Shown piece after piece: positions 7,955-16,115 of a stretch of 64,000 nucleotides of DNA. The notes beneath the pieces are model-generated. The model did not search any database, was not told where the DNA came from, and saw nothing but the letters and a program-made list of their open reading frames with translations. The DNA lies in NCBI RefSeq assembly GCF_041320705.1, contig NZ_JBGGTQ010000009.1, forward strand, positions 62,001 to 126,000. Reading direction: 5' to 3'. Positions within the stretch are counted from its first letter, which is position 1. Each line of letters opens with the position of its first letter. Source of the stretch: Kineococcus mangrovi. Its GTDB lineage: Bacteria; Actinomycetota; Actinomycetes; Actinomycetales; Kineococcaceae. A program made the translations under genes and the position numbers.

Positions 7955-8920
7955 TCAGCCCCGGGACCGCGCGACGGCGGCCGCGGTCTCCTCCGCGACG
8001 AGGTCGGCGTTGACCGCGGCCCCGGCCACCAGCCCCGCGCCGGCGGCGGTGACGACCTGGGCCTGCGGGTCGGTGACGTTCCCGGCCAGGTGCACACCCG
8101 GGACGCTCGTCGTCCCGCCGGGGCCGGACGGGTAGCGGTCCCCGATCTCCACACCCCCGAACACCACCGGTTCGCGGGCGATGCCGAGGTCGTCCAGGAC
8201 GGGCGAGGAGACGCGCGCGGGGGCGCCGACGACGAGGACGTCGCGCTCGACCACCGTGCCGTCCGCCAGTCGCACACCGCTGATCCCGCCGCCGGTCGAC
8301 AGGACCTCGCGGACCTCCCCGTCGACGATCCGGACCCCGCGGGCGAGCAGTTCCTCGCGTCGCTCGTCCGTCAGCGCCGGGGCGGTGTGGGAGAAGTACA
8401 CGAGGTCGGCGCTCCACTGGCGGAACAACCACGCCTGGTGGCCCGACAGCGCGGACGTGGCGAGGACGCCGATCGCGCGGTCGGCGACCTCGTACCCGTG
8501 GCAGTAGGGGCAGTGCACGACGTCACCGCCCCAGTGCTCGACCAGCCCGGGGACGTCGGGCAGCTCGTCCACGAGACCCGTGGACACGACGAGGCGGCGC
8601 GCGTGGAACTCCCCGGCGGAGCTCGTGACGGTGAACGTGCCGTCGGGGTTGCGCGCGGCACCCGTCGCGGTGGCGGCCACGACCGTCCCGCCGTAGCGGC
8701 GGACCTCCTCGGACCCCGTGCGCTGCAGGTCGAGGGGCCCGATGCCGTCGCGGGTCAGGAAGTTGTGGACGCCGTGGGCCGGCGCGTTGCGGGGGTTCTG
8801 GGCGTCGAGGACGGTGACGCGGCGGCGGGCCCGGCCGAGGGCGACGGCGGCCGACAGTCCCGCGGCGCCGCCGCCGACGACGAGGGCGTCGAGCAGGTCG
8901 GGGGTGGTTTCTCCAGGCAT
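7955..8920 (-). CDS. Thioredoxin-reductase-like FAD/NAD(P) oxidoreductase
   Basis: 321 residues from ATG. An FAD-binding glycine motif (VVGGGAAGLSAAVALGRA) is at the N terminus. The redox-active pair CPYC is near residue 140 (VVHCPYCHGYE), followed by a second nucleotide-binding region. A C-terminal PGVHLAGNVTDPQAQ matches the FAD-contacting segment of thioredoxin reductases, where GD is replaced by GN. Length fits the low-molecular-weight TrxR family. No thioredoxin gene is adjacent. It is divergent from an XRE-cupin regulator across a perfect palindrome, which suggests repression or activation by that regulator. It may reduce a thioredoxin-like partner or be a dithiol oxidase of the holomycin/gliotoxin type; I cannot separate these. 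Confidence 0.85.
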   Translation of the reverse strand: MPGETTPDLLDALVVGGGAAGLSAAVALGRARRRVTVLDAQNPRNAPAHGVHNFLTRDGIGPLDLQRTGSEEVRRYGGTVVAATATGAARNPDGTFTVTSSAGEFHARRLVVSTGLVDELPDVPGLVEHWGGDVVHCPYCHGYEVADRAIGVLATSALSGHQAWLFRQWSADLVYFSHTAPALTDERREELLARGVRIVDGEVREVLSTGGGISGVRLADGTVVERDVLVVGAPARVSSPVLDDLGIAREPVVFGGVEIGDRYPSGPGGTTSVPGVHLAGNVTDPQAQVVTAAGAGLVAGAAVNADLVAEETAAAVARSRG

Positions 8921-8955
8921 GGTGGGAGCTTCACCGGGGAACTCCGCCGCGACCA

Positions 8956-8982
8956 GCCTGCTTGCCATTCCGGCAAGCAGGC
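8956..8982. promoter_or_regulatory. Perfect 27-bp palindromic operator candidate
   Basis: GCCTGCTTGCC at 8956-8966 and its exact reverse complement at 8972-8982 are separated by ATTCC. The site lies between the divergent flavoprotein gene (start 8920) and the XRE-cupin gene (start near 9019). It is too symmetrical to be chance and is well placed for the XRE regulator to control both genes. The TTGCC/GGCAA core suits a helix-turn-helix dimer. Confidence 0.7.
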
Positions 8983-9018
8983 GCTGGGACGACCCGCGTG
9001 GTGGGGACACTGGAGGAC

Positions 9019-9615
9019 GTGGGGGACAGTGGGAACGTGCCGGCGGTCGTCGCCGCCGTGGGACCGCGGCTGCGGCGGCTGCGGACCGACGCGGGCCGCA
9101 CCCTCGCCGAGGTCGGTGCCGCGACGGGGATCTCCGTCAGCACCCTGTCGCGGTTGGAGTCCGGCGGCCGGAAGGCGACCCTGGAACTCCTGCTGCCGCT
9201 GGCCGAGCACTTCGAGGTGGGGCTCGACGAACTGGTCCGGCCGCCGCGCCCCGCCCCCCGCCCGGCCCGGCGGACGACGAACCGCGGCGCGACCTTCCTG
9301 CCCCTGACCGCTGCCCCCGGCGGGTTGCGGGCCTACAAGCAGGTGCTCGACCCCGGCACGGGGGAGGACTCCGACGAGCAGTACGTCCACGAGGGGTACG
9401 AGTGGATCTACGTCATGGCGGGGCGGTTGCGGCTGCGCCTGGGCGAGGACGACTTCGTCGTGGCCGCGGGGGAGGCGGCCGAGTTCGACACCCGGCTCCC
9501 GCACCGCATCAGCAACCCCGGCACCACCCCGACGGAGTGCCTCGTGCTGTTCGGCCGGCAGGGCGAGCGCATGCACGTGCGGGCGCGGCCGGCCCGCTCC
9601 GTCAGGTCGCGGTGA
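9019..9615 (+). CDS. XRE-family regulator with C-terminal cupin
   Basis: About 198 residues. An N-terminal helix-turn-helix (RLRRLRTDAGRTLAEVGAAT, then SVSTLSRLESG) is followed by a cupin_2 barrel from about residue 115 (HEGYEWIYVMAG, then LPHRISNPG with barrel His residues). These regulators sense a small ligand or metal in the cupin and bind DNA as dimers. The start is uncertain: GTG codons at 8998, 9001, 9019 and 9037 are in frame; 9019 was chosen as a compromise. The palindrome at 8956-8982 is the likely operator, and the divergent thioredoxin-reductase-like gene the likely target. The 3' end overlaps the convergent GNAT gene by 14 bp. Confidence 0.85.
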   Translation: MGDSGNVPAVVAAVGPRLRRLRTDAGRTLAEVGAATGISVSTLSRLESGGRKATLELLLPLAEHFEVGLDELVRPPRPAPRPARRTTNRGATFLPLTAAPGGLRAYKQVLDPGTGEDSDEQYVHEGYEWIYVMAGRLRLRLGEDDFVVAAGEAAEFDTRLPHRISNPGTTPTECLVLFGRQGERMHVRARPARSVRSR

Positions 9616-10153
9616 GTTCGCGGACGACGATCGCGCTCAGCGGGCGGTCGGCGAAGAGCAGGCGCACGGCGTCCGGGTCGGGGTTGCCGGCGTCCGGGCC
9701 CCGCCAGACGAGGTCCAGCCCGGCACGTTCGGCCGCGGCCCGGGAGCGGAGGTTGTGCTCCAGCAGGTAGGCCGTGACCGGGACGTCGGACCGCACCCGC
9801 CGGGCCGCGGCGAGGGCGGCGCGGATGAGTTCACTCGCGTACCCCTGGCCCCAGGAGGCCCGGGCCAGCCGGTAGCCGAGGTTCCACGTCAGCCCCAGGC
9901 GCAGGTCGCACCCGCCCATCCCGACGAGCGAGCCGTCGGGGTCGCGGGCCACCCAGCTGCCGAGGCCGATGAGCCGCCAGCTCTCGTCGACGGCGTCGAG
10001 CAGGAGCCGCGTCGTGGCGGGGTCGGTGTGGCGGCGGCTGGGGAAGTGCTCCCACACCGCCGGGTCGGAGTAGAGCGCGAAGACGTCGTCGAGGTCGGCC
10101 GGCACCGGCCGGGTCAGGACGAGCCGGTCCGTCCGCGCGGTCTCCTCGGTCAC
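9602..10153 (-). CDS. GNAT-family N-acetyltransferase
   Basis: 183 residues from GTG. The layout is RimJ-like: TDRLVLTRPVPADLDDVFAL at the start, a central LGYRLARASWGQGYASELI that holds the acetyl-CoA loop (S-W-G-Q-G-Y-A), and VPVTAYLLEHNLRSRAAAER with the conserved Asn. It probably acetylates a small molecule or N terminus. A longer upstream reading frame exists, but the GTG precedes the first family strand and upstream codons look random. It stands alone and convergent to the XRE-cupin gene. Confidence 0.85.
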   Translation of the reverse strand: MTEETARTDRLVLTRPVPADLDDVFALYSDPAVWEHFPSRRHTDPATTRLLLDAVDESWRLIGLGSWVARDPDGSLVGMGGCDLRLGLTWNLGYRLARASWGQGYASELIRAALAAARRVRSDVPVTAYLLEHNLRSRAAAERAGLDLVWRGPDAGNPDPDAVRLLFADRPLSAIVVRELTAT

Positions 10154-10262
10154 GGGACCACCCTGCCACCCGGTCGCGTGGACCCGGCCACCGGTCCGCG
10201 GTGCCGGGAGCACCCGTCCGTCGCACACTGGAACGGTTGCCCCGCAGAACGAGAGGACGAGG

Positions 10263-11066
10263 ATGAACACCCGCCGGACCCGAGCACTGGCCCTGACGTC
10301 GCTGGCCGCGCTGGCGCTGACCGCGGGGTGCTCGGACACCGCGTCGGACACCGCGTCGGGCACCGGGGGTTCGCCCACCACCCCGCCGGTCACCTCCTCG
10401 ACCAGTCCCACCACCTCGTCCGCCGCCACCACCAGCACCTCCACCGCCTCGGCGACGAGCAGCGTGGACCCCGGTGCCACGGGGCCCACCGCCGGGGTGC
10501 CCGACGGGGCGGGGACGGCGACGACGGTCGACCTGGACGGTGACGGGCGGCCGGACACGGTGTGGCTGAACGACACCGGCGACGACCGCGTCCTCGGCGT
10601 CACGACGACGTCGCACGGGACGGTGTTCACGAACTTCACCTCCGCCGCCCCGCAGCCGGCGTCGGTGAGCGCGGCCGTCCTCGCCTCGGGGGCGCCGGTC
10701 GTGTTCCTGGACACCGGGCGGTCGGTGCAGCTGCACGTCTACCGCGTCGAGGGCCCCGCGCTGAGCGTCGTCCGGGGCGTGGAGGGGGACCCGTACTCCT
10801 TCAGCCTCGGGTTCACCCCCTACGGCACCGGGTTGACGTGCCGGGCGCAGTCGGACGGGCTGCACCTGTACGGCGAGAACGCCGTCGCCGACGGGGGCAC
10901 GTTCACCCTCACCCGCACCGAGGTCCACGTCAGCGCCGAGCACTCCGTGGCCCAGAACGGGGACACGACGACGGTGGGCACCGGGTTGTCCGCCGACGAC
11001 CCGCTCGTGCGGGCCGCGCGCGGGACGACCTGCGGGGACGGCGGGGTCGCGCACGAACCGCGGTGA
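10263..11066 (+). CDS. Secreted lipoprotein with Thr/Ser linker
   Basis: 267 residues from ATG with a clear lipoprotein signal: basic start (NTRRTR), hydrophobic run, and lipobox LTAGC at about residue 23. A 50-residue Ser/Thr/Pro/Ala linker follows, of the kind that spans the cell wall. Then comes a folded part beginning VDLDGDGRPDTVWLN, an FG-GAP/VCBS-like or Ca-binding Asp loop. Two Cys in the C-terminal part could form a disulfide. Function is not recognisable; a surface-exposed beta-propeller-like or binding domain is plausible. Confidence 0.8.
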   Translation: MNTRRTRALALTSLAALALTAGCSDTASDTASGTGGSPTTPPVTSSTSPTTSSAATTSTSTASATSSVDPGATGPTAGVPDGAGTATTVDLDGDGRPDTVWLNDTGDDRVLGVTTTSHGTVFTNFTSAAPQPASVSAAVLASGAPVVFLDTGRSVQLHVYRVEGPALSVVRGVEGDPYSFSLGFTPYGTGLTCRAQSDGLHLYGENAVADGGTFTLTRTEVHVSAEHSVAQNGDTTTVGTGLSADDPLVRAARGTTCGDGGVAHEPR

Positions 11067-11081
11067 CGTTCCCAGGGCGGG

Positions 11082-11852
11082 TCAGCGGAACCGGCGTCCC
11101 TGGTCGCGGCGGATCGCCGCCACCGCGACCGCCCCGAGGACGACGCCCCAGCCGAGGAGCACGGGCACGACGTGCGTGCCCACGTCCACGCCGGTGACGG
11201 CGCTCGTCACGAGGTCGCGACCGGCGCGCGTGGGGGTCCAGACCGAGATGGAGCGCAACCACCCGGGCATCCCCTCGGGCGGCACGAACAACCCGCCGGC
11301 GAACGCCAGCGGCAGCAGGACGACCTGGGCCAGGGCCAGGGCCGACTTGGCGGGCAGCGAGTACCCGATCGCCAGTCCCAGCGCGAGCAGCGGAACCCCG
11401 GCCGCGAGCAGGGCGAGCAGACCCGCGAGGAACCGCCCCGGTGTGACGGTCGCGTCGGTGAGCAGGGCCGAGATCAGGACGAGCGGGACGAGGCCCAGCA
11501 CGGTGAAGAACGCGCCCACCACGACCCGCGCGACGAACCTCGGGGTGGCGCCGACCGGCAGCGTCCGCAGGTGGGTGTCCCAGGGCAGTGCCCGGTCCTC
11601 GGCGATCCCCGCGCCGTGGGTGAACAGCGCGACGCTCATGGCGGAGAACACCGCGAGCTGGGCGGTCGAGGCCGTCGCCGCGACCGGGGACATCGCCCCG
11701 GCCTGGGGGACGACGAACACGGTGAAGATGAGGGCGGGGAACACGGCGGTGCTCACCACGACCACCGGCACCCGCAACGTCTCCAGCACCTGGTAGCGGG
11801 TGTGCAGCCACGTCAGCCGGAGCGGACCGGCGGCTCCGGACGCACGGGTCAC
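11082..11852 (-). CDS. ABC-2-type transporter permease
   Basis: 256 residues from a GTG that overlaps the ATPase stop (GTGA). Six membrane segments are visible, with the ABC-2 signature region around PLAFAGGLFVPPEGMP and the following SVWTPTRAGRDLV. It pairs with the ATPase 11849-12739 as a drug/antibiotic-type exporter of the DrrAB class. Substrate is unknown. Confidence 0.9.
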   Translation of the reverse strand: MTRASGAAGPLRLTWLHTRYQVLETLRVPVVVVSTAVFPALIFTVFVVPQAGAMSPVAATASTAQLAVFSAMSVALFTHGAGIAEDRALPWDTHLRTLPVGATPRFVARVVVGAFFTVLGLVPLVLISALLTDATVTPGRFLAGLLALLAAGVPLLALGLAIGYSLPAKSALALAQVVLLPLAFAGGLFVPPEGMPGWLRSISVWTPTRAGRDLVTSAVTGVDVGTHVVPVLLGWGVVLGAVAVAAIRRDQGRRFR

Positions 11853-12739
11853 GACCGGTCCCCGGGGGTTCCCGTGAGGGCCAGGAACGCCTCCTCGAGG
11901 GACGCGGCCGCGACCTCGAGGTCGCGGAACGCCACGGCGCGGTGCACGAGGTCGCGCACGAACTCGTCGGCGTCGGGGACGAGGAGCTCCACGCGGTCCC
12001 CGTCGTGGACGAGCACCTCCGTCCCGGCGAGCAGGTCGCCGGGCACGTGCGCGGCGCGGAACCGGACGCGGCGGACGTCGGTGCGTCCCCGCACCTCCTC
12101 CACGGTCCCGGCGACGAGCACGCGGCCGTGGTCGACGACGAGGACCCGGTGCGCGAGGGCCTCGACCTCCTCCAGGTGGTGCGAGGTCAGCAGCAGGGTC
12201 CCGCCGCCGGCGACGAAACCGCGGACGGCCTCCCACAGCGCGAGCCGGGCCGGCACGTCCAGGCCCGTCGTCGGTTCGTCGAGCAGCACCACCTGCGGCC
12301 GGCCGACGAAGGCGAGGGCGACCGCGACGCGCCGCTGCTGGCCCCCCGACAGCCCGCCGCACTGCCGCCGGGCGAGGTCGGTGAGGCCGAAGCGTTCCAG
12401 GACCTCCTGCCGCGGAACGGGATCGCGGTGGTGACCGGCGACGAAGTCGACCACCTCGCGCACGGTGAGGGTCTGCGGCAGGCCGGTCGCCTGGGGCGTG
12501 ACGCCGAGGCGGGCGCGGGCGCGGGGTTCGCGCGGGTCCCCGCCGGCCACCCGCACCGTGCCGCGGTCGGGTCGGCGCAGCCCGGCGAGCAGCGACAGCA
12601 AGGTGGACTTGCCGGCGCCGTTGGGGCCCAGGACCCCGACGGCCTCACCGGCCTCGACGTGCAGGCTGACGTCGTCGAGGGCGGTGACGGGCCCGAAGGT
12701 GCGGGTGACGTGGGCGACCTCGACGACGGGTGCGGGCAC
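11849..12739 (-). CDS. ABC transporter ATP-binding protein (DrrA-like)
   Basis: 296 residues from GTG. Walker A is GPNGAGKSTLL, signature LSGGQQRRVAVAL, Walker B VVLLDEPTTGLD and switch His LTSHHLEE. A C-terminal extension of about 80 residues with SLEEAFLALTG is characteristic of DrrA-like exporter ATPases, where it contacts the permease. First gene of a two-gene operon. Confidence 0.93.
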   Translation of the reverse strand: MPAPVVEVAHVTRTFGPVTALDDVSLHVEAGEAVGVLGPNGAGKSTLLSLLAGLRRPDRGTVRVAGGDPREPRARARLGVTPQATGLPQTLTVREVVDFVAGHHRDPVPRQEVLERFGLTDLARRQCGGLSGGQQRRVAVALAFVGRPQVVLLDEPTTGLDVPARLALWEAVRGFVAGGGTLLLTSHHLEEVEALAHRVLVVDHGRVLVAGTVEEVRGRTDVRRVRFRAAHVPGDLLAGTEVLVHDGDRVELLVPDADEFVRDLVHRAVAFRDLEVAAASLEEAFLALTGTPGDRS

Positions 12740-12790
12740 GGACCCACCCTCCCCCGGGGGCGGTGGTGGGACAACCGCGCCCGTCGCCGG

Positions 12791-13042
12791 TCAGGGGCGG
12801 GCGTAGCGGCGGCGGAACTTCTCCACGCGGCCCTCGGTGTCCAGGACGCGGGCGGTCCCGGTCCAGAACGGGTGGCTGGCGGCGGAGACGTCGACGTCCC
12901 ACACGGGGTAGGTGCGCCCGTCCTCCCACTCCAGGGTCGGCAGGTCGCGCGTGACGATCGTGGAGCGGGTGAGGAACGCGGTGCCGGCGGACTTGTCGCG
13001 GAAGACGACGGCCTCGTAGACGGGGTGGATCGCGGGGCGCAC
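12791..13042 (-). CDS. rpmE2: 50S ribosomal protein L31 type B, zinc-free paralogue
   Basis: 83 residues from GTG. The family pattern is clear: [12 protein letters not shown] at the start, TRSTI in the middle, then HPFWTG and [10 protein letters not shown] at the end. No cysteine is present, so this is the C-minus form that replaces zinc-binding L31 when zinc is scarce. It is divergent from the zinc-free L28-L33-S14-L36 operon and shares its control region, which holds a Zur-like box. Confidence 0.95.
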   Translation of the reverse strand: MRPAIHPVYEAVVFRDKSAGTAFLTRSTIVTRDLPTLEWEDGRTYPVWDVDVSAASHPFWTGTARVLDTEGRVEKFRRRYARP

Positions 13043-13065
13043 GGGGGTCTCCTCGGAGCGATTGT

Positions 13066-13080
13066 CGGGAATGGTTGTCA
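13066..13080. promoter_or_regulatory. Putative Zur operator between the ribosomal paralogues
   Basis: Read on the minus strand the 15 bases are TGACAACCATTCCCG. They match the actinobacterial Zur pattern TGnnAACGATTnnCA except at position 8 and the last base. The site lies midway between the divergent rpmE2 (13042) and rpmB2 (13128) starts. A closer match sits upstream of the zinc importer at 25967, which supports the reading. Zur-zinc would repress both transcripts. Confidence 0.6.
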
Positions 13081-13127
13081 GTAGCGGTAGTGTTGCACAG
13101 ACCGTACGGCGACCAGGAGGAGATGAC

Positions 13128-13364
13128 GTGTCGGCTCGATGCCAGGTGACGGGGGCCGAACCCGGGTTCGGGAAGTCCGTCTCGCACTCGCACCGCCGGA
13201 CCAGCCGGCGCTGGGACCCCAACGTCCAGCGCAAGAAGTACTTCGTGCCCTCGCTGGGGCGCACGGTCACGCTGACCGTGTCGGCACGGGGCATCAAGAC
13301 CATCGACCAGCGCGGCATCGAGTCCGTGGTGGCGCAGATCCGAGCGCGAGGGGAGCGCATCTGA
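13128..13364 (+). CDS. rpmB2: 50S ribosomal protein L28, zinc-free paralogue
   Basis: 78 residues from GTG, 7 nt after AGGAGG. Family landmarks: [18 protein letters not shown] at the start, RRWDPNVQ in the middle, and [14 protein letters not shown] near the end. It keeps one Cys but lacks the CxxC pairs of zinc-binding L28. First gene of a tightly packed operon; its stop overlaps the ATG of the L33 gene (TGATG). Confidence 0.95.
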   Translation: MSARCQVTGAEPGFGKSVSHSHRRTSRRWDPNVQRKKYFVPSLGRTVTLTVSARGIKTIDQRGIESVVAQIRARGERI

Positions 13365-13531
13365 TGGCGAGGACCGCCGACGTCCGTCCGGTGATCAAGC
13401 TGAGGTCGACCGCGGGGACCGGGTACACGTACGTGACCCGCAAGAACCGCCGCAACGACCCCGACCGCATGGTCATCCGCAAGTACGACCCCGTCGCGCG
13501 CAAGCACGTCGACTTCCGCGAGGAGCGCTGA
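13364..13531 (+). CDS. rpmG2: 50S ribosomal protein L33, zinc-free paralogue
   Basis: 55 residues from an ATG overlapping the L28 stop. Pattern [19 protein letters not shown] and [15 protein letters not shown] is L33. It has no cysteine at all, so it is the C-minus version. The start overlap and the identical overlap at its 3' end with rpsN2 show translational coupling. Confidence 0.95.
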   Translation: MARTADVRPVIKLRSTAGTGYTYVTRKNRRNDPDRMVIRKYDPVARKHVDFREER

Positions 13532-13836
13532 TGGCCAAGACGTCGAAGATCGCGCGGAACGAGCAGCGCCAGGCCGTCGTGGAGCGCTGGGCCGACCGCC
13601 GCGCCGAGCTCAAGCGCGCGTCCGTGAACCCGCACCTGCCGGCCGAGGAACGGGCCGCGGCCCAGCTGGCGCTGCAGAAGCTGCCGCGCGACGCGAGCCC
13701 GACGAGGTTGCGCAACCGCGACGCCGCCGACGGCCGGCCCCGCGGGTACCTGCGCAAGTTCGGGATCTCGCGCGTCCGGCTGCGGGAGATGGCCCACGCC
13801 GGGGAACTGCCCGGCGTCACGAAGTCGAGCTGGTGA
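13531..13836 (+). CDS. rpsN2: 30S ribosomal protein S14, zinc-free long form
   Basis: 101 residues from [17 protein letters not shown], then [13 protein letters not shown] and [17 protein letters not shown] identify S14. The 101-residue length and the absence of CxxC motifs make it the zinc-free type that substitutes for the 61-residue zinc-binding form. It overlaps rpmG2 by one base and is followed after 22 bp by the L36 gene. Confidence 0.95.
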   Translation: MAKTSKIARNEQRQAVVERWADRRAELKRASVNPHLPAEERAAAQLALQKLPRDASPTRLRNRDAADGRPRGYLRKFGISRVRLREMAHAGELPGVTKSSW

Positions 13837-13858
13837 ACGAGGTCCGGGAGGAGCCGTC

Positions 13859-13981
13859 GTGAAGGTCGTGAAGTCGCTGAAGTCCCTCAAGCAGAAGGAG
13901 GGTTCCATCGTCGTCCGGCGGCACGGGAAGGTGTTCGTCGTCAACAAGCGGAACCCGCGGTGGAAGGCCCGGCAGGGCTGA
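13859..13981 (+). CDS. rpmJ2: 50S ribosomal protein L36, zinc-free paralogue
   Basis: 40 residues from GTG, 13 nt downstream of GGGAGGAG. The sequence runs [11 protein letters not shown], then [20 protein letters not shown], ending RQG, which is the type 2 L36 without the C-x2-C-x12-C-x4-H zinc site. It completes the zinc-free L28-L33-S14-L36 operon and is short enough to be missed by gene finders. Confidence 0.93.
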   Translation: MKVVKSLKSLKQKEGSIVVRRHGKVFVVNKRNPRWKARQG

Positions 13982-13993
13982 GACCCTGCACGG

Positions 13994-14464
13994 GTGACCG
14001 TCGCTGAACTGCACGAGGAACCGCCCGGCGGACCCGCCGGGCGGTTCCTGCGCACCGCGTTCTGGTGCGAGACCGCCGCTGTCACCGGGCTCCCGCTGGG
14101 CGGCGGTGCGCCGCGGTCGGACCTGACGGACCTCGTCGCCCCGCACGGCACGTTCGTCGTGGCGGGGGAGCGGCTGGGGTGCGTCGGGGTGCGGCTCCTG
14201 CCCGACGGCGCGGCGGAGGTGAAGCGGTTGTTCGTCACGCCGCAGGCGCGTGGCACCGGTCTGGGCCGGCGGCTGCTCACGTGGTGCGAGGACTGGGCCC
14301 GCGACCGCGGCGCGGCCCGGCTGGTCCTCGACACCCACGGCGCGCTGACCGCCGCGTGCTCGCTCTACCTGTCCGCGGGTTTCCACGAGGTCGAGCGGTA
14401 CAACGACAACCCGCACGCGCAGCTGTGGTTCGCCAAGACGGTGCGCGCCGGAACCCCTCGCTGA
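13994..14464 (+). CDS. GNAT-family N-acetyltransferase
   Basis: 156 residues from GTG, 12 bp after rpmJ2. The acetyl-CoA motif is VTPQARGTGLGRRLLTWCE (R-G-T-G-L-G), preceded by AAEVKRLFV and followed by LSAGFHEVERYNDNPHAQLWF, a common ending in this group. The short spacing suggests read-through from the zinc-free ribosomal operon, but no zinc link is visible in the sequence. Substrate unknown. Confidence 0.9.
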   Translation: MTVAELHEEPPGGPAGRFLRTAFWCETAAVTGLPLGGGAPRSDLTDLVAPHGTFVVAGERLGCVGVRLLPDGAAEVKRLFVTPQARGTGLGRRLLTWCEDWARDRGAARLVLDTHGALTAACSLYLSAGFHEVERYNDNPHAQLWFAKTVRAGTPR

Positions 14465-14488
14465 CCACCCGGCCGACCACCCGGCTCG

Positions 14489-16003
14489 TCACCACCTGGC
14501 GCGTTGCGCCAACCCGAGCGCGTAGGAGGACCACCACGTCCCCGCCGCGGGTTCGCCGCGTCCGCACTCCCCGTCGCTCTCCCCGACGCGCTTGACCCAC
14601 AGCAGGGCGTCGAGGTGCGGGCGGCCCGTGGAACTGGTGGGCGGGTCGCCGAGCGCGCGTCCGGGCGGGTTGCACCAGGTCCCGTCCGCGCCGTTGCCGT
14701 TGCGGCTGGTGTCCACGACGTAGGACGCGCCGCCGAGCAGGGAGGAGAGCCGGTCGCCGTAGGCCGCCTCCTGGTCGGTGGTCCCGAAGTTGGAGACGTT
14801 GAGCGCGAAACCGCGCGCCCGGGCCACCCCGGCCTCGCGCAGCCGCTGGGCCATCGTGTCGGCGGGGATCCAGCGCGAGGTCCCGGCGTCCAGGTACGTC
14901 ACGGCGCCCGGGGCCCGGGCGAGCACGTCGACGGCGTCGCGCAGCACCGCGCTGCGGGCCCCCCGGGCGGTGGGGGACAGGCAGTCGTACTGCGCCAGGG
15001 CGTCGGGTTCGAGGACGACGACGACCCTGCTCGTCCCGATCCCCGCGGCGACCTCGCGGACCCAGGCGCCGTAGGCGGCGGCGTCGGGCAGGCCACCGGC
15101 GGAGTGGTTCCCGCAGTCGCGACCGGGGACGGCGTACAGGGCGAGGACCGGTACGGTGCCGGTCGCGGTGGCCGCCCCGACGACGTCGGAGACGCGGCGG
15201 CGGACGTCCTGGGTGCGGTTCCAGTCCCCGAGCCAGACGGTGGAGGGCTGGTCGGCGATCTTGGCGAAGGCGGCCGCCGCGGGGCCGGTGCTCCGCGCCG
15301 CCTCGCGGCGCGCGTTCGAGTCGGGGTCGACCCAGAACCGGGCGCCGGCCAGCGGGTTCGACCCCACCGGGAGCGGGGTCGGGGTCGTCACCACGGGCGC
15401 GGCGGTGAAGGTGATCGTGTCGAGGCGCAGGTTGCGGTCGCACCCCGCCTGCCGGTCGTTGGTGAACCCCACGCCGACCCGGTGGCCGCCGGCCGCCCAG
15501 TTCCCGTCCACGGTCAGGGTCGTGAAGGTGGTGGACGTGACGGCGCTCGCGGCGACCCGCCGCCCGTCGACGTCGACGGTGGCGTTCGGGGCGCCGTCGC
15601 ACTGGTCCCCGCGCCAGACGACCTGCAGGCGGGTGGCGGCTCGTGGCAGCTGCACGGTGCCGGTGGCGGTGCCGTTCGTCCAGATCAGCAGCTCGGCGCC
15701 GGCGGAGGCCCCGGGGGCGGGCTGGACGCGTCCGAGGTTCGCGGCGAGCGAGAACGTCTCGGCCTCCGCGGTGGCCACGACCTCCGGCCCGGCCCCGGGG
15801 GTGGTGCCGGTCACGACGGCGGGCGTGGCGAGGGCTCGCGGTCCCCGTGGCACCACGACCCCGGCCGTGGCGGCGCCGGCGGACGGCAGGCCGGTGAGCG
15901 TGGCGGTGACCAGGGGGACGGCGCACGCACCGACGAGGAGGCCGACGCGGGTCCGGCGGTGGGGCGCGGTGGGCGCGGCGGTTCCGCCCCTCCTGGTCTT
16001 CAC
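14489..16003 (-). CDS. Secreted GH6 glucanase with N-terminal carbohydrate-binding module
   Basis: 504 residues from GTG, with a signal peptide (basic start, hydrophobic core, S-A-G-A-A-T-A near residue 45). Residues about 85-205 form a beta-sandwich carbohydrate-binding module of the Ca-dependent CBM60-like type (GFTNDRQAGCDRNLRLDTIT). From about residue 215 comes a GH6 catalytic domain with ALYAVPGRDCGNHSAGG, VVVLEPDALAQYDC, TYLDAG, NVSNF and TWCNPPGRALG. The Asp in the conserved D-C block and the LEPDA segment fit the catalytic region. GH6 enzymes cleave beta-1,4-glucan with inversion. It follows glxA on the same strand, but a hairpin at 16059-16097 separates them. Confidence 0.9.
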   Translation of the reverse strand: MKTRRGGTAAPTAPHRRTRVGLLVGACAVPLVTATLTGLPSAGAATAGVVVPRGPRALATPAVVTGTTPGAGPEVVATAEAETFSLAANLGRVQPAPGASAGAELLIWTNGTATGTVQLPRAATRLQVVWRGDQCDGAPNATVDVDGRRVAASAVTSTTFTTLTVDGNWAAGGHRVGVGFTNDRQAGCDRNLRLDTITFTAAPVVTTPTPLPVGSNPLAGARFWVDPDSNARREAARSTGPAAAAFAKIADQPSTVWLGDWNRTQDVRRRVSDVVGAATATGTVPVLALYAVPGRDCGNHSAGGLPDAAAYGAWVREVAAGIGTSRVVVVLEPDALAQYDCLSPTARGARSAVLRDAVDVLARAPGAVTYLDAGTSRWIPADTMAQRLREAGVARARGFALNVSNFGTTDQEAAYGDRLSSLLGGASYVVDTSRNGNGADGTWCNPPGRALGDPPTSSTGRPHLDALLWVKRVGESDGECGRGEPAAGTWWSSYALGLAQRARW

Positions 16004-16058
16004 GTCGAGTAGTCAAGCACTTACACAGCGTCGACGTACAGGTCAGTGAGGGGTTCGA

Positions 16059-16097
16059 CGACGACGCCCCCGCACCGGGGGTGCAGGGGCGTCGTCG
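16059..16097 (-). terminator. Hairpin between glxA-like and GH6 genes
   Basis: Arms 16059-16076 and 16080-16097 pair with a single C/A mismatch and a GGG loop, including ACGACGCCCC/GGGGCGTCGT. It lies just 3' of the glxA-type gene on the minus strand and 5' of the GH6 gene. It could end the cslA-glxA transcript or lower read-through into the hydrolase. Confidence 0.65.
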
Positions 16098-16115
16098 GGA
16101 CGGGGGCGGGGTCGG

